Part shown: piece after piece, positions 19,986-30,483 of the stretch
Layout of the letters: the number at the start of each line of letters is the position of its first letter
How positions within the stretch are numbered: position 1 is the stretch's first letter
Assembly: GCF_910592395.1 (NCBI RefSeq)
Contig: NC_088322.1
Span: 7,933,431 to 7,993,430, forward strand
Direction: 5' to 3'
Length of the DNA: 60,000 nucleotides
Origin: Lineus longissimus
Lineage: Eukaryota > Nemertea > Pilidiophora > Heteronemertea > Lineidae
Translations under genes and position numbers: made by a program
The notes under the pieces: model-generated
What the model saw: the letters and a program-made list of their open reading frames with translations, nothing else
Told to the model about the DNA's origin: nothing
Database searches by the model: none

Positions 19986-21481
19986 TCCATCTACATTGTA
20001 CGATCCATATACGAGGACCATGTTTATAGCTGGTGGCTGAACTTCAGTGTGAGGTTCACGGTTCGCGCATCATCCACTGATTCGTGTGGCACTGACCGCA
20101 AACAATCCAGAAAAATCATCTGGAAGGCCTTCAAAGGTATGTTTCTTAATGTCACTAGTCTCATTGTGCCAACTTAAATTGGTCAGGCCAACTTTAGCAT
20201 ATGCGCTTTCGATTATCTCGTTGCTTAATGGAAAAGCTTTGAACCTCTTGTTACCGACAGAGTAGAAGGTTTGATCCTGAACCCCGGCCAGGAATAATAT
20301 TCCCCCTGGCTTGAGAAGTGAGGTCACCTGTTTAACAGCACTCCTAAATGATGATTCGTCAGAACACGCTGCCTCTAACCAGAGGCTGGATGTGATGACG
20401 TCGAAGGGTTCCAAGGCCAACGGAGCCAATGGGTTCTCTTGGTGAACATCACATGGTACGACCCGTTTGATTGCTTGCCGGATGTGGTCTTGTCTTAGTT
20501 TCCATTCATCGCTGAAACAAGACAACGTTTCGGTAAGGTCGAAAACAGGCCAAGGTTTTTCAAGCGGTTTTTAAGAGTCGAGTGATGTAAAGAATTGATA
20601 CCGAACTTGAGTTATTAGTCGTCTCACCAAACACCGCGAGAGTGGCTCTACATGTAAAATGGAGGTCAAATCCGAGGCACTTCGAATTTACAGCAAATGA
20701 ATTCAAACATCTTACGGTACATACCTTTTCCCTTCTAGTTTGCACACATATTCAAAGTATCGTTGCCAGTTGTGGGCATCATGGTCACTATGCACCCATT
20801 TTAGGATTTCATCCAAACTTTGCGTTGCATAATCCGAGCAGATGATATCTGAACATCGACTTCCAGCGGAAATGACAGAATAGATACTCGGGCCAGACCC
20901 TACGTCAAGGAGTCTGCTACCATCACGAATTTCTCCCGCAGCTGAAGAAAAATACACATATATATTTCATCAATAATGTTCGTCATCATCGTCATGGAAC
21001 CCGCCGATGAACTCCATCAAAACTTTAGGTGACATCAAGTTAAGATCATTCATTAATCCACACCTTATCCGATGGTTTATATTGCCATTTTGCAATCGTC
21101 ACTTCGCTTAATTGCCCTTTTCGCCTATTGCCTAATTGAACACATGTACCAGGTGCCAGACATGTTCTGCGAAACGAGAAAACTACGAAGTTGTTTTTTT
21201 AGCGAAAGCTTTGACGGTGTGAAGGTCAGCATACAAGAGACAAACGATAAAATTAGGTTAATGCGCAGGCGAAAGGAGGAAGTAAAGACTGAAAGTCGCT
21301 TGATGACAATGATTGATGAAACTGCTGTCGAAAACTGGTGACGAAAAGGCTGAAGGTGGGATACAAGAATTCTTTCGTAAGGAATTGGGAGTAGGGTACA
21401 TGAAGTAAACATCGAGGTGGCGCACATGCAGGTACTGAATGCGGTGGCATGGTGGATCCCGGCCTATTGTGGTGTGTTTTA

Positions 21482-21725
21482 CTCAATAAAAGACACATAC
21501 AAAGTGAAGAGCAATACCAGAAACCTGATGATGGGATCGATGTACCAAGTTCACGCAGAATTTCCGAAAATCGTTAACGACAGGCGCAAAATATTTTTCC
21601 AATATTTCAAGAAGGCTAAAGCAGTGTATCACGAAACAGGGACGTTTTCTTATACGTCAACGGAAGGAAGTTCACGGTTGACAACATTAAAAACTGTCCG
21701 GTGAAGATAACACATGTGCGAAAAT
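21482..21725 (+). pseudogene. retroelement ORF1-like remnant in intron 1 of copy B
   Basis: Plus-strand translation contains YQVHAEFPKIVNDRRKIFF followed by KKAK. The FPxxIxxRRK...K-AK phrase recalls the C-terminal end of ORF1-type proteins of non-LTR elements. It is a degenerate relative of the copies at 44540 (best preserved) and 50870. The frame is lost after about 70 residues. Confidence 0.4.
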
Positions 21726-22242
21726 TAGCCCATGGTGACTAGGCAACGGATGATCGGCGTGTTACCCCGAACTGACCAGGAGGAGACTTTGAATCTAACC
21801 CATAGGAAGCCGAGGATCGACAGGAAACTTACGACTCTAACACCAATAGTGCGTTTTCCGAAATGCCAACGCCTACTCCATTCTTCAACATCGTGCTCAG
21901 GTAGCTTTGAAAGAGATTCCGTGGATTCATCCACCTTGCAACCCCTAAAAAATGCTGGATATCATTGTCAGTCATTGAAAGGCGCCTTGAATGGCTGTCA
22001 TTTGCAATTGAGAGAACATCCTGATGTCACGCACCTTCGGGAGAACTGTTGCGCGTGACCTCAGGAGCTCGCACAATTGGATTGGCGTAATAAATAACTT
22101 GGAACTTTATGCACATGTATGCAAAACTTTTTTTTTAATAACAGACAATATGTGCATAAGTGTGCATAATGTATATCGTCAGCAGTGACTGACTGATTAG
22201 GAACGCAATGCTGTATTATCCTCTATATATTATACTAGCAAA

Positions 22243-22296
22243 TCGGGCCAGACCCTATATCAAGAAGACTGCTACCATCACGAATTCCTGCCGCAG
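22243..22296 (-). pseudogene. exon-2 fragment of the methyltransferase
   Basis: The first 54 bp of exon 2 with its acceptor (TTTCTTCAG|CTGCGGCAGG), repeated inside intron 1 of copy B, followed upstream by intron sequence also duplicated at 20942-21170. Shows an internal duplication of the exon-2/intron-1 boundary within unit B. Confidence 0.85.
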
Positions 22297-22848
22297 CTGA
22301 AGAAAAATACACATATATATTTCATCAATAATTGTCGTCATCATCAAGCTCGGAACCCGCCGATGAACTCCATCAAAAACTTTCCGTGACATCAAGTTAA
22401 GATCGTTCTTTAATCCACACCTGATCCGATGGTTTATATTGCCATTTCACCTATTGCCATTTTGCAATCGTCACTTCGCCTAATTGCCCTATTCGCCTAT
22501 TGCCTAATTGAGTAATTCCAATATTGCCTAATTGAATACATGAACCATGTGCTTGACGAGTTCTGAGGAAGGAGAAAACTACGATGTTGGTTAGCGAAAG
22601 CTTTGACGGAGTGAACGTTAGCACACAAGAGACAAACGATGAAAAATAGGTAATTGCGCAGGGAAAAGGAGGAACTAAAGTCTGAAAGTCACTGGCTTGT
22701 AGTGCAGGTCAACGGTTGACAAACATTGATGAAACTGCTGACGAAAAGACTGCCGGTGGGATACAGAAATTCTTTCGTAAGGAATTGCGAGTAGGGTACA
22801 TGAAGTAAACATCGAAGTAAACACCCCTCTAGAAATCATGGCTACACT

Positions 22849-22876
22849 ATAGCCGCCGCACCTGGCATATTTTGAT
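22849..22876. repeat. dispersed GCCGCCGCGCCTGGCATATT repeat
   Basis: One of about ten copies of a short phrase, usually preceded by GAAATCATGGCTACA and followed by TTTTGATATTTTGAC. Others lie near 520, 1938, 12152, 33460, 46829, 46913, 52323, 52407 and 52491. It sits in intron 1 of copies A, B, C, E and F, so it belongs to the ancestral unit. Confidence 0.7.
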
Positions 22877-23994
22877 ATTTTGACTTTTTTAATGGTCAAC
22901 ATGTAACTTCATGCACATGTATTTGTTGTTTTTTTTGTATATATGGAAAAAAAATATTAAAAGAACAGACTGGCTGATGAAGCATCTCTAACATCTTGTC
23001 ATAGAACCGGCTTTCCTGCTGATGATAATTCTCCAAATAGATGTTGGGGTCGAAATGTGTTTTATAGTTGACTCCAGATAATCTTGCCTTCTCAAGTGAT
23101 TCGGAAGCTGGATCGTTAGCCATGATAAGAAGCAAAGGTGCAAAGTGCCTAAGGGCGCAGTACTGTATGCAGCTAAACTGGTCTTTCTGTTGTCCTGCAC
23201 CAGGTTTTCAGTGTTTACAAATCATTGACCTTCTGTGCTATTCTATTTACAATTCAATGACCTTTTGTGATATTCTAATAGAATAGCACAGCAAGGCACT
23301 GATCTGTGAACACTAAAGTGGCACCAGATTGTGCAGTGTGAATATGTATATTGTCAGTGTATGACCGGTCATGAACTCTTTGCTCTTTGGAAAAGCTGTA
23401 GAGCTGAAAACGCGTTAAAGGGAGACTATAGGCAGGGCCCTTGGTCATGTCAGACTCAGCACTAAATATATTCCACAAAAATATTAGGCTTTATTTCCAC
23501 AAGCGTAAATCATTTCGACGTACTGTCAGATATGAGAGACCCCTATCGGCGATTTTGTGTAACTTTATCTTGCCTGCCTAGCTGTTGCCTATGTCATGTT
23601 AATTCTACAAACATGTGTAGCCATAATTACTATTTTTAATCATAAATATGAATAGTGTACTTTGCGCCGAGTATTTGATGCAATGCGTGTGTATTGAAAA
23701 CCTACTCATGATACGTTACTCATGATGCCACAATGACACCTATCGGCCGACAGTTTGACGGCTCACCTTACTAACTCTGCCTTCAAACATACAATAAATA
23801 GCATTCCAAAAGGAGGGGATGTTTCAATCACCAAAACTGCTCTAAATTTCAGGTAAGACACGCTAAAATTCAATTATCCATCCTTTCTCTCTCACCTGCA
23901 GAATAGATCTGTGATTTTTTACATACACACTTCTCTGGAATTTCGCTACGATATCTACTCCATCGAATTGCGCCACCCATTTTGTGTCATTCAA

Positions 23995-24166
23995 ACTTAC
24001 CTATGGAACACTTTTGCATGTTACTCCATTTGGGCTCAAACACAAGAGTATCCCTTTAATTTTCTAAAGGGAGAACTGAGTTAACAGCTCGGCCGCCAGG
24101 CGGCGCCCTGACCGATCCCGCGAGATCGCGCCGATCTCATGCCGCCATATTCAGTCTTTACTCTTG
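23995..24166 (+). repeat. DIRS left inverted terminal repeat
   Basis: 172 bp that reverse-complement to 30312-30483 with a single mismatch. Starts ACTTACCTATGGAACAC and contains GCCGCCAGGCGGC and the CGCGAGATCGCG palindrome. Confidence 0.92.
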
Positions 24167-24462
24167 TGCTTCTACGAAGCACATCGTTTTTTCAAAAGCT
24201 GCCGTGAATTCGATTTAAAACCAAATTCAACCAGCCAAGTCTAGACGATTTTTGGGTTCATTCACCTACGGAGTAGACCGCCAAACTAATCTTGGCATTA
24301 GTATTGTCCAGTCTATTTAATTATAGACATTTTCTTAGCTAGCTTAGTCGACCCGGCTCCATTATTTTGATCTTGGTAGGGTAGAGTTAAGTAGGCTATT
24401 CTCCGCTCTATTGTAATGAACAAGACTCAGATCCATTGCAATAGTGTTTAATTCAAGTAGGC

Positions 24463-26751
24463 ATGTTTTCCTTTCCATTAATTATTGCGTCCTTTCTGGC
24501 CTACTTGGGGTTCCCAGTGTTTTTATTGTCATTGGTACCATTTTTTATATGGCGTACACCTCCGACGGCATCCTTTGTCTCACCACAAAGGAATGCGTCT
24601 GGTGGCGGGAAACGGGCCGCGAAGACGCCTAAACCCTCTTCCGGTTCCGTTTCCGGGCATATAACCCGGAGGTCTAGCAAACCTCCCGCCACCACCCCTT
24701 CCGTCAGCCGAGTTCCGGTTCCGGCCGCGGCTGCGAAGGATGCGGGATCTGACATTATTAATGTCTGTGGTCCCAAGGGAGACTTACAACCAATAAGTCT
24801 CCAAGGGTTTAATATACCCCGGACCTCAGGGAACCTTCCGGTTCCCCTGTCGTCCGCTCCCCCGAGTACAAGCCCTTTGTACCCGCGGGAGCACCCTGCT
24901 TCCGGTCCGCCGATTGCAGTTCCGGTTACTGACGCGGGTTCCCGTTTTGCAGTAACCGAAGACTCTACTGGGGGTTTTTCTCAGTCTTTACTGCGAAATA
25001 ACCCCAGTCCTCACGGACACAGTAGAGTAGGGCCGGACCTTATAACGCCACCTCCGAAACGCCATGCGTCTTCGGTAACAGCGTTTCCGCCCTCCGTACC
25101 TCCTTCTAAAAGGGCTTCCGGTAGCTCCATACCGGCGAAGGAGTTACGGGCATTTCCGGTTTCGGACTTCGTCCTACCGGAAATGCAGGCACCTTCCTAC
25201 GTTGGCCAACCTCTTGGGTGGAACCAACCGGAAGTGCCACCCCCTCCTCGTAGCAGAGGCGTCGTTCCCATGGAACGAGCTACGCAGAGAGGACATCTGA
25301 ACTCTAGTTCAGAATATGGGCAACTTCCGCTTCCGGAAGACCCATTCGCCCGCACATACGGCTTCCAGGGTTCGCTTATGCGCTCACCCTCGCCTCAACC
25401 GCCCGTCGTTGAGAGAAGCCGCACGTCGGGTCCGGAACCCGAGTCGGGACAGCAACTGTCCCAGCTCATCCAGATGGTAGCAGGTCTTTCTGATAGACTC
25501 AGCCATCTGGAGCAGGGTTCCGGTTCCTCTGGTGCGCCTGGTCCCATCGGATACCCACCATCCGACTCCTCTATTTTAGAGGAATTTTCTGCGAACGAGA
25601 GTTCTCAGCCAGGCTACCGCTCCCCCAATCAGGAGGAGCTGTCACCAGAGGAGGCCAGTATCCTGTCGGATATGAGGACACTCAGATCCTTGATCAGAGC
25701 GTACCTCCCGCAGGATCTGTGCCCTACCCCGCCGGAACTGCCAGCCTTGTCAACACCGACCTTTTCACTCTGGGGACAGGAAGTGGATCCCAATCCACAG
25801 GTTTCTCAAGGCTCCACTCGGGCACTTGAATTCCTTCCTCCCTCCCCGTCGGTGTTAGCAGTCTCTGAACTTTTGGAGCGTACAATCAGAGACTCACAAG
25901 GCGCCCACCAACGTACTTCCATCCCTGTCCTTCCGGCAGTCGGACCGGAAGCTTGGTGTAAACCGGGGAAGTTGTTCACGGCACAACTTCCTCCCGTTAG
26001 GCAGTACCGCGCTGACTATTATCGAGTCAGCTCGGCCGGCTGTCCAGCTGCAGCATCGACTTCCATATTAAAGGACGATGTACAGCTGGACCAACTCGTG
26101 CCTAGGGTGACCTCCTCCTCGGCTTACCGAGACCTTAGAGCACAAGAGGGTCTGGCCAAAAACACGTTAGCGGTGCTCTCCTACGCAGAGCACACTAACC
26201 TGGCCCTAGCCAGATCCCTAAAAGATAATGAGTCACTATCTGATGACACAAAATCGCTTGTGACATCCTTGTCACATTCGATTAGGCACGCTATTGCGCT
26301 GTCCGCCAAGACCGCAGCAAATAGCGTCCTACTCCGTAGAGACGCCGCACTGGGCTCTCTCAATGTCATCAGATCCCTCCAGCTGGAAGGGGCCTTAAGA
26401 ACCGCTCCTATGGACGGTTCTTTCCTGTTCGCAGATTCTGTACAAGAGGCGGCTCAAGCACAGAAAGATTGGGACAAATTATATGCCCCCACTGCGACAC
26501 AGAGGGCCAAGACCTCTCTACCTAACGCTAGAAAGATAGAGAGGCCCCAGCAGGCATCGGGTTCAATCCCGTACGCCAGGCAGGTCCTGCCTAGGCCTAC
26601 CCCGCCTAGTCAGCCTGCTCCTGCTGGATCCTTCCGACGGGAAGCGGAGGGTCGCCGGACTGGAAAGAGGAAAAATACTTCCTCTAACCAGGGTGGATCC
26701 GGTCCGACTAAGCACTCCTTTCGCCCAAGGGGTGCTGGCCGGAAGAGGTGA
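24463..26751 (+). CDS. DIRS gag-like protein, 762 aa
   Basis: The first long ORF of the element. It is Pro/Ser-rich for about 430 residues, followed by a more structured part (around 440-680, with SSSAYRDLRAQEGLAKN and SHSIRHAIALSAKTAAN) and a basic tail GRRTGKRKNTSSNQ...RGAGRKR suited to nucleic-acid binding. No zinc knuckle is seen. It is assigned as gag from its position ahead of RT and its composition. The hydrophobic first 30 residues are unusual for gag and may mean the true start is further in. It overlaps the RT ORF by 59 bp in another frame. The two frames may be joined by frameshifting or re-initiation; the sequence does not show which. Confidence 0.75.
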   Translation: MFSFPLIIASFLAYLGFPVFLLSLVPFFIWRTPPTASFVSPQRNASGGGKRAAKTPKPSSGSVSGHITRRSSKPPATTPSVSRVPVPAAAAKDAGSDIINVCGPKGDLQPISLQGFNIPRTSGNLPVPLSSAPPSTSPLYPREHPASGPPIAVPVTDAGSRFAVTEDSTGGFSQSLLRNNPSPHGHSRVGPDLITPPPKRHASSVTAFPPSVPPSKRASGSSIPAKELRAFPVSDFVLPEMQAPSYVGQPLGWNQPEVPPPPRSRGVVPMERATQRGHLNSSSEYGQLPLPEDPFARTYGFQGSLMRSPSPQPPVVERSRTSGPEPESGQQLSQLIQMVAGLSDRLSHLEQGSGSSGAPGPIGYPPSDSSILEEFSANESSQPGYRSPNQEELSPEEASILSDMRTLRSLIRAYLPQDLCPTPPELPALSTPTFSLWGQEVDPNPQVSQGSTRALEFLPPSPSVLAVSELLERTIRDSQGAHQRTSIPVLPAVGPEAWCKPGKLFTAQLPPVRQYRADYYRVSSAGCPAAASTSILKDDVQLDQLVPRVTSSSAYRDLRAQEGLAKNTLAVLSYAEHTNLALARSLKDNESLSDDTKSLVTSLSHSIRHAIALSAKTAANSVLLRRDAALGSLNVIRSLQLEGALRTAPMDGSFLFADSVQEAAQAQKDWDKLYAPTATQRAKTSLPNARKIERPQQASGSIPYARQVLPRPTPPSQPAPAGSFRREAEGRRTGKRKNTSSNQGGSGPTKHSFRPRGAGRKR

Positions 26752-27991
26752 CTCCCCCCTCCTTTCTCCTCCCGGACGCAAAAAGGAGCCGACTCCGGTA
26801 GTCGGGGGCCGTCTGCAAAAATTTGCAGACATTTGGGACGATTGGTGCCCAAAGGGGTCCCCAGTCCCAAACATGTTGAGGTACGGAGTGAAACTAGATT
26901 TCAACCGTACCCCCCCGACTACCATATATCCAACCCCAGTTCAGCCACCGAAGGACCCAGTCAAGGCCTCTGCCCTCCAAGCAGAGGTCGCGACATTACT
27001 GGAGAAGCAAGCTATCCAGGTCCTTCAAGATCCATGCTCCCCCGGCTTTTACAGCCACGTTTTCTTGGTTCCCAAGAAAGCAGGGACATGGAGGCTGATC
27101 ATAGACCTTTCCAGGTTAAACACCTTCTTGAATGTTCCTCATTTCAAGATGGAAACCACCAGGTCTATAGCAACGGCGATACAGCCCAACGATTGGGCGG
27201 TATCGATGGATTTAATGGATGCGTACTTACATGTACCGATCCATCCAGACTATCAACACTTCCTTCGATTCCATTACGAAGGAAAGACGTATCAATTCAG
27301 GGCCCTGCCATTCGGTCTGGCATCGGCACCCCTAATTTTTACGATGATAGTCACAGCCTTCGTCGCTCCCTTTCACGTGATGGGGTTCAAGCTCCATCAC
27401 TACCTAGACGATTGGCTACTCCGTTGCAAATCGCGGGAACTACTACTGCAACAACTTCAGGTTCTAAAGCAAAAAGTAGTTTCCGCAGGTTGGATTATCA
27501 ACGAAACAAAGTCAGAATTCATACCATCCCAAGACTTCGTTTACGTTGGAGTTCGGTTCCTTACGGCCATAGGGAAAATGCTGCCCCCCCTAGACAGGAT
27601 AAAGAAAATTCTTCATCTCGTCGCAGAATTCAGAGGAAGGACTCAAGCTCCCGCAAGGCGATGCTTGAGCCTTTTGGGACTTCTGAATTCGGCAGCAGAC
27701 CAAATCCCCCTTGGCCGTCTATATATGCGTCCCATCCAGATGTTTCTAATGTCTCTATGGAAACCCCACAGGGACCCATTAGACAAGTTGGTATTGATAC
27801 CTCAATACCTACTCAAGAACGTCTGGAACTTCTGGGAGTCGGAGACTCGTCTCCAAAGCGGTGTAGATCTTGCTCCACCGCCCCCAGAAGTGTCCCTGTT
27901 CACAGATGCTTCCCTACTAGGGTGGGGAGCACATCTGAACAACGGGGACATGTCCATAAGAGGACAAGGGAGGAGACCATTCTTCCAATAA
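26693..27991 (+). CDS. DIRS reverse transcriptase, start of RNase H
   Basis: 432 codons. RT motifs in order: GTWRLIIDLSRLN, VSMDLMDAYLHVPIHPDY (first catalytic Asp), ALPFGLASAPLIF, and the YLDD box at residues 237-240, followed by the connection region. RNase H begins with SLFTDASLLGWGAHL (first catalytic Asp), then the frame ends at TAA 27989-27991. The remaining RNase H residues continue in the -1 frame. This polymerase copies element RNA into DNA in the DIRS cycle. The start chosen is the first ATG of the frame, inside the gag overlap; the true initiation mode is unknown. Confidence 0.9.
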   Translation: MDPVRLSTPFAQGVLAGRGDSPLLSPPGRKKEPTPVVGGRLQKFADIWDDWCPKGSPVPNMLRYGVKLDFNRTPPTTIYPTPVQPPKDPVKASALQAEVATLLEKQAIQVLQDPCSPGFYSHVFLVPKKAGTWRLIIDLSRLNTFLNVPHFKMETTRSIATAIQPNDWAVSMDLMDAYLHVPIHPDYQHFLRFHYEGKTYQFRALPFGLASAPLIFTMIVTAFVAPFHVMGFKLHHYLDDWLLRCKSRELLLQQLQVLKQKVVSAGWIINETKSEFIPSQDFVYVGVRFLTAIGKMLPPLDRIKKILHLVAEFRGRTQAPARRCLSLLGLLNSAADQIPLGRLYMRPIQMFLMSLWKPHRDPLDKLVLIPQYLLKNVWNFWESETRLQSGVDLAPPPPEVSLFTDASLLGWGAHLNNGDMSIRGQGRRPFFQ

Positions 27992-28848
27992 ATATATTGG
28001 AAATGAAGGCTGTCCTTCTTGCCGTGAGGGCTCTTTCCCTTCGCCTGAGGAATCGGAGAGTAACCCTGTTCTCCGACAATTCTACAGTAGTAGCATATGT
28101 CAGGAGACAGGGAGGCACAAAGTCCGGCATTCTTTGCCAGCTAACTTGGGAGCTTTACCATCTTTGTGCCGACCTTGGAGTATCGATATGTGCCAGACAC
28201 ATACCGGGCAATCGCAACATCCTTGCCGACGCCCTGTCCCGTCAGAACAAGCTAGTTCAGACAGAGTGGACACTCCATCAGGAGATTGTAGACGACCTTT
28301 GTCGCCTTTGGCAATCTCCGAAGGTAGATCTGTTCGCCACCAGGCTGAACAATCGCCTTCCCATCTATTACTCTCCACTTCCGGACGAAGAGGCCCTGGA
28401 AGTCGACAGCCTTACAGCCTCTTGGGTCGGGCTGAACGCATATGCGTTTCCACCCCTCCCTCTCATCCAACCAGTCCTGAACAAGATCTTGACCAGCCAT
28501 CCGGTGAGAATAACTCTCATCGCACCTTGCTGGCCAAATCAGGCCTGGTTCCCAGCCTTGCTGGAGCTCCTGATAGATCACCCCAGGAGTCTTCCTACTT
28601 GGAAGCACCTCCTGTGGCACCCCCTGGGGAGATGCTACCACCAGAACCCTGGATTTTTCAAGTTTCACGCCTGGAACTTATCCAGTTGCATCTCCACCAG
28701 AGAGGCTTTTCGGACATCGCTGTCAAGCGCATGTCCGCACCTCAAAGGGGGTCTACCCTTGATGTGTATCAAGGAAAGTGGTCTACCTTCACTTCCTGGT
28801 GCATGGAGAACGGAGTTAATCCGATCTCTCCCTCTATATACAGATTAG
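27960..28848 (+). CDS. DIRS RNase H and C-terminal polymerase domain (-1 frame)
   Basis: Continues the polymerase in the frame shared with 26833-28848. INILEMKAVLLAV supplies the RNase H Glu and RVTLFSDNSTVVAYVRRQGG the next Asp, followed by ICARHIPGNRNILADALSR. Then comes the region typical of DIRS polymerases (KVDLFATRLNNRLPIYYSP, ITLIAPCWPNQAWFPALLEL), where some DIRS elements are described as having a methyltransferase-like domain. Both frames are open between about 27958 and 27990, so the shift lies inside RNase H. The ORF continues upstream to 26833, but that part is the shadow of RT. The last ~700 bp overlap the recombinase frame. Confidence 0.8.
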
Positions 28849-29738
28849 TTGATTTCCTTATTGAATTATTCACGGAAAGACAACTATCTGTCACGGCTAT
28901 AAAAGGGTACAAGTCCGCCATCGCTTCTACCCTCCGTGTTTTAAGCACCTGGGATCTTCGTTGGGAGGACCAAATAACCCCTCTTTTCAGAGGAATGTTA
29001 TTAGAGCGTCCTAGACCGGTTCACAACACCCCTAAATGGGACCTTTCTCTTGTCCTTAAGGTGCTCATGAGGCATCCTTTTGAACCCATGTCTATTTCAT
29101 CCATGAAATATCTGACACTCAAAACGGTCTTTCTAGTAGCCTTGGCTACCGCCCAACGGAGATCAGAGCTCCATGCACTTTCTTTTAAGAAGCTGGCTTT
29201 TAGAGAGGGAGGGGAGGTTATCCTGGCTTTTATACCAGGATTTCTGACGAAGAACCAGGGACCGGCCGCCTCTCGGCCCCCGGTTACTATTCCCTCTCTG
29301 TCAGGAACGATCTCTTATGATCTTCCTGACAGAACTTTATGTCCCGTCAGGGCCCTAAAGTTCTACATAAATAGGACAAAACCTCCCGGTATCCGCCAGG
29401 GGAGAGAGCGTTTGTTTTTGTCCTATAAGGAGGGAAATAAACGAGAGATAGCGGCCGCCACTATTTCAAGGTGGATTGTGGAGACTATTCGTCTTTCCTA
29501 CAACACCTTGAAGACTTCCTCTGATCTTCGTGCGCTAGCTAACATCTCAGCGCACGAAGTTAGAGCACTAGCCACCTCCTGGGCTAACTACCGAGGAGTT
29601 GCTCTTCAAGAAGTCGTTTCCGCTGCATGTTGGAGTAATCACTCCACATTCTCTCGTTTTTACCTACGAGATGTTTCTTCCCTCGTAGATGGCATGCACA
29701 CAATCGGCCCGATTGTGTCTGCGGGGCATGTTGTTTGA
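28134..29738 (+). CDS. DIRS tyrosine recombinase
   Basis: 534 codons. The first ~175 overlap the polymerase C-terminus and look like shadow. The recognisable protein starts around residue 175-200 (ATG at 28731 is a possible start). The N-terminal SAM-like domain has KWSTFTSWCMENGVNPIS and TAIKGYKSAIASTL. The catalytic domain has ATAQRRSELHALS (Arg 342/343), SAHEVRALATSWANYRG (His 474, Arg 477), ACWSNHSTF and the nucleophile Tyr 510 in SRFYLRDVSS. The R-HxxR-Y set is complete. The enzyme inserts the circular DNA intermediate into the genome. Overlap with the polymerase frame is usual in DIRS elements. Confidence 0.9.
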   Translation: MPANLGALPSLCRPWSIDMCQTHTGQSQHPCRRPVPSEQASSDRVDTPSGDCRRPLSPLAISEGRSVRHQAEQSPSHLLLSTSGRRGPGSRQPYSLLGRAERICVSTPPSHPTSPEQDLDQPSGENNSHRTLLAKSGLVPSLAGAPDRSPQESSYLEAPPVAPPGEMLPPEPWIFQVSRLELIQLHLHQRGFSDIAVKRMSAPQRGSTLDVYQGKWSTFTSWCMENGVNPISPSIYRLVDFLIELFTERQLSVTAIKGYKSAIASTLRVLSTWDLRWEDQITPLFRGMLLERPRPVHNTPKWDLSLVLKVLMRHPFEPMSISSMKYLTLKTVFLVALATAQRRSELHALSFKKLAFREGGEVILAFIPGFLTKNQGPAASRPPVTIPSLSGTISYDLPDRTLCPVRALKFYINRTKPPGIRQGRERLFLSYKEGNKREIAAATISRWIVETIRLSYNTLKTSSDLRALANISAHEVRALATSWANYRGVALQEVVSAACWSNHSTFSRFYLRDVSSLVDGMHTIGPIVSAGHVV

Positions 29739-30164
29739 TCCTGGCTAGATCAAAAAAGGGGGGGAAGCCCGATTGAAGAGTCAAACGCGCATCTTGCGCC
29801 ATTTTTGATATGCCCTATCTTCAACATCCAGGCAACCCCTAGTAGACTAGAAAGGACGCAATTTCTTATTGTTGTTTAGCAATAATTCATTCTACACCCT
29901 TCAACATGCCTTACTTGCTCTAAGCTCTGTTGCCGGAAAGAAGATGGTTTTATTACGCAATTCTAGCGCTTTCCGGAGAATGGGTCTATTACTCTCTATA
30001 ATATGATTGTAATACCGAGATCAAAATACCGGTCCTCCGGTTCTCCCCATTTCTTTCCCCTGGCGGTCCTCCTTAGCTAATATGCCGGTGGTGCCTCCTG
30101 GATGGAACAACAGCTCAGCCTTAGGTAAGTCCTCGTTTCCCACCTCCAATAGGTTGCTGGGATT

Positions 30165-30263
30165 CGATGCAAAAGTGTTCCATAGGTAAGTTTGAATGAC
30201 ACAAAATGCCCATTTCCTTACAAGAAATGGCCATTTTGTTAGTTCATACTTACCTATGGAACA
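30165..30263 (+). repeat. DIRS internal complementary region
   Basis: The first half (GCAAAAGTGTTCCATAGGTA...GACACAAAATG) is the reverse complement of the left end from 23978. The second half (GCCCATTTCCTTACAAGAAA...GAACAC) is the reverse complement of the right end to 30523. This is the template that lets DIRS elements restore their ends through a circle. Confidence 0.9.
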
Positions 30264-30311
30264 CGGCCCTCCCGCCGTCCCCACAAACGGGACATACTCT
30301 TTATTAACGCT

Positions 30312-30483
30312 CAAGAGTAAAGACTAAATATGGCGGCATGAGATCGGCGCGATCTCGCGGGATCGGTCAGGGCGCCGCCTGGCGGCCGAGCTGTTAACTC
30401 AGTTCTCCCTTTAGAAAATTAAAGGGATACTCTTGTGTTTGAGCCCAAATGGAGTAACATGCAAAAGTGTTCCATAGGTAAGT
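30312..30483 (+). repeat. DIRS right inverted terminal repeat
   Basis: Inverted copy of 23995-24166, one mismatch over 172 bp. Confidence 0.92.

Larger units (their letters stand above)
20070..23123 (-). pseudogene. NNMT/PNMT-family methyltransferase copy B, exon-1 donor lost
   Basis: Exon 3 (20511-20070, 442 bp) and exon 2 (20941-20725, 217 bp) are intact with normal splice sites and the LLDVGSGPSIYSVISAGS motif. Exon 1 starts at 23123 (MANDPASESLEKARLSG) and runs to about 22975. There a ~14-bp deletion relative to copy A removes the end of the exon and the GTAAGAA donor (copy A GACTGGTTCTTACC..., copy B GACTGGCTGATG on the plus strand). A weak T|GTTCTT a few bases on has the right phase and might substitute. 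LWLEAACSDE replaces the usual LCLEAAC motif. Intron 1 holds a second broken exon-2 piece and retroelement remnants. Likely dead or mis-spliced. Confidence 0.75.

Noticed and set aside
23978-24166. LTR retrotransposon interpretation of the 24-30 kb element
   Set aside because: Terminal repeats are inverted, not direct; there is a tyrosine recombinase and no DDE integrase or protease, which is DIRS architecture.
24501-24776. Minus-strand ORFs within the DIRS gag and polymerase (also 26563-26925, 28252-28668)
   Set aside because: Shadows of GC-richer coding DNA; no domain, wrong strand.
26833-27957. Long plus-strand frame overlapping the DIRS RT
   Set aside because: Ser/Arg-rich shadow translation of RT. 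Only the part after about 27960 carries RNase H motifs.
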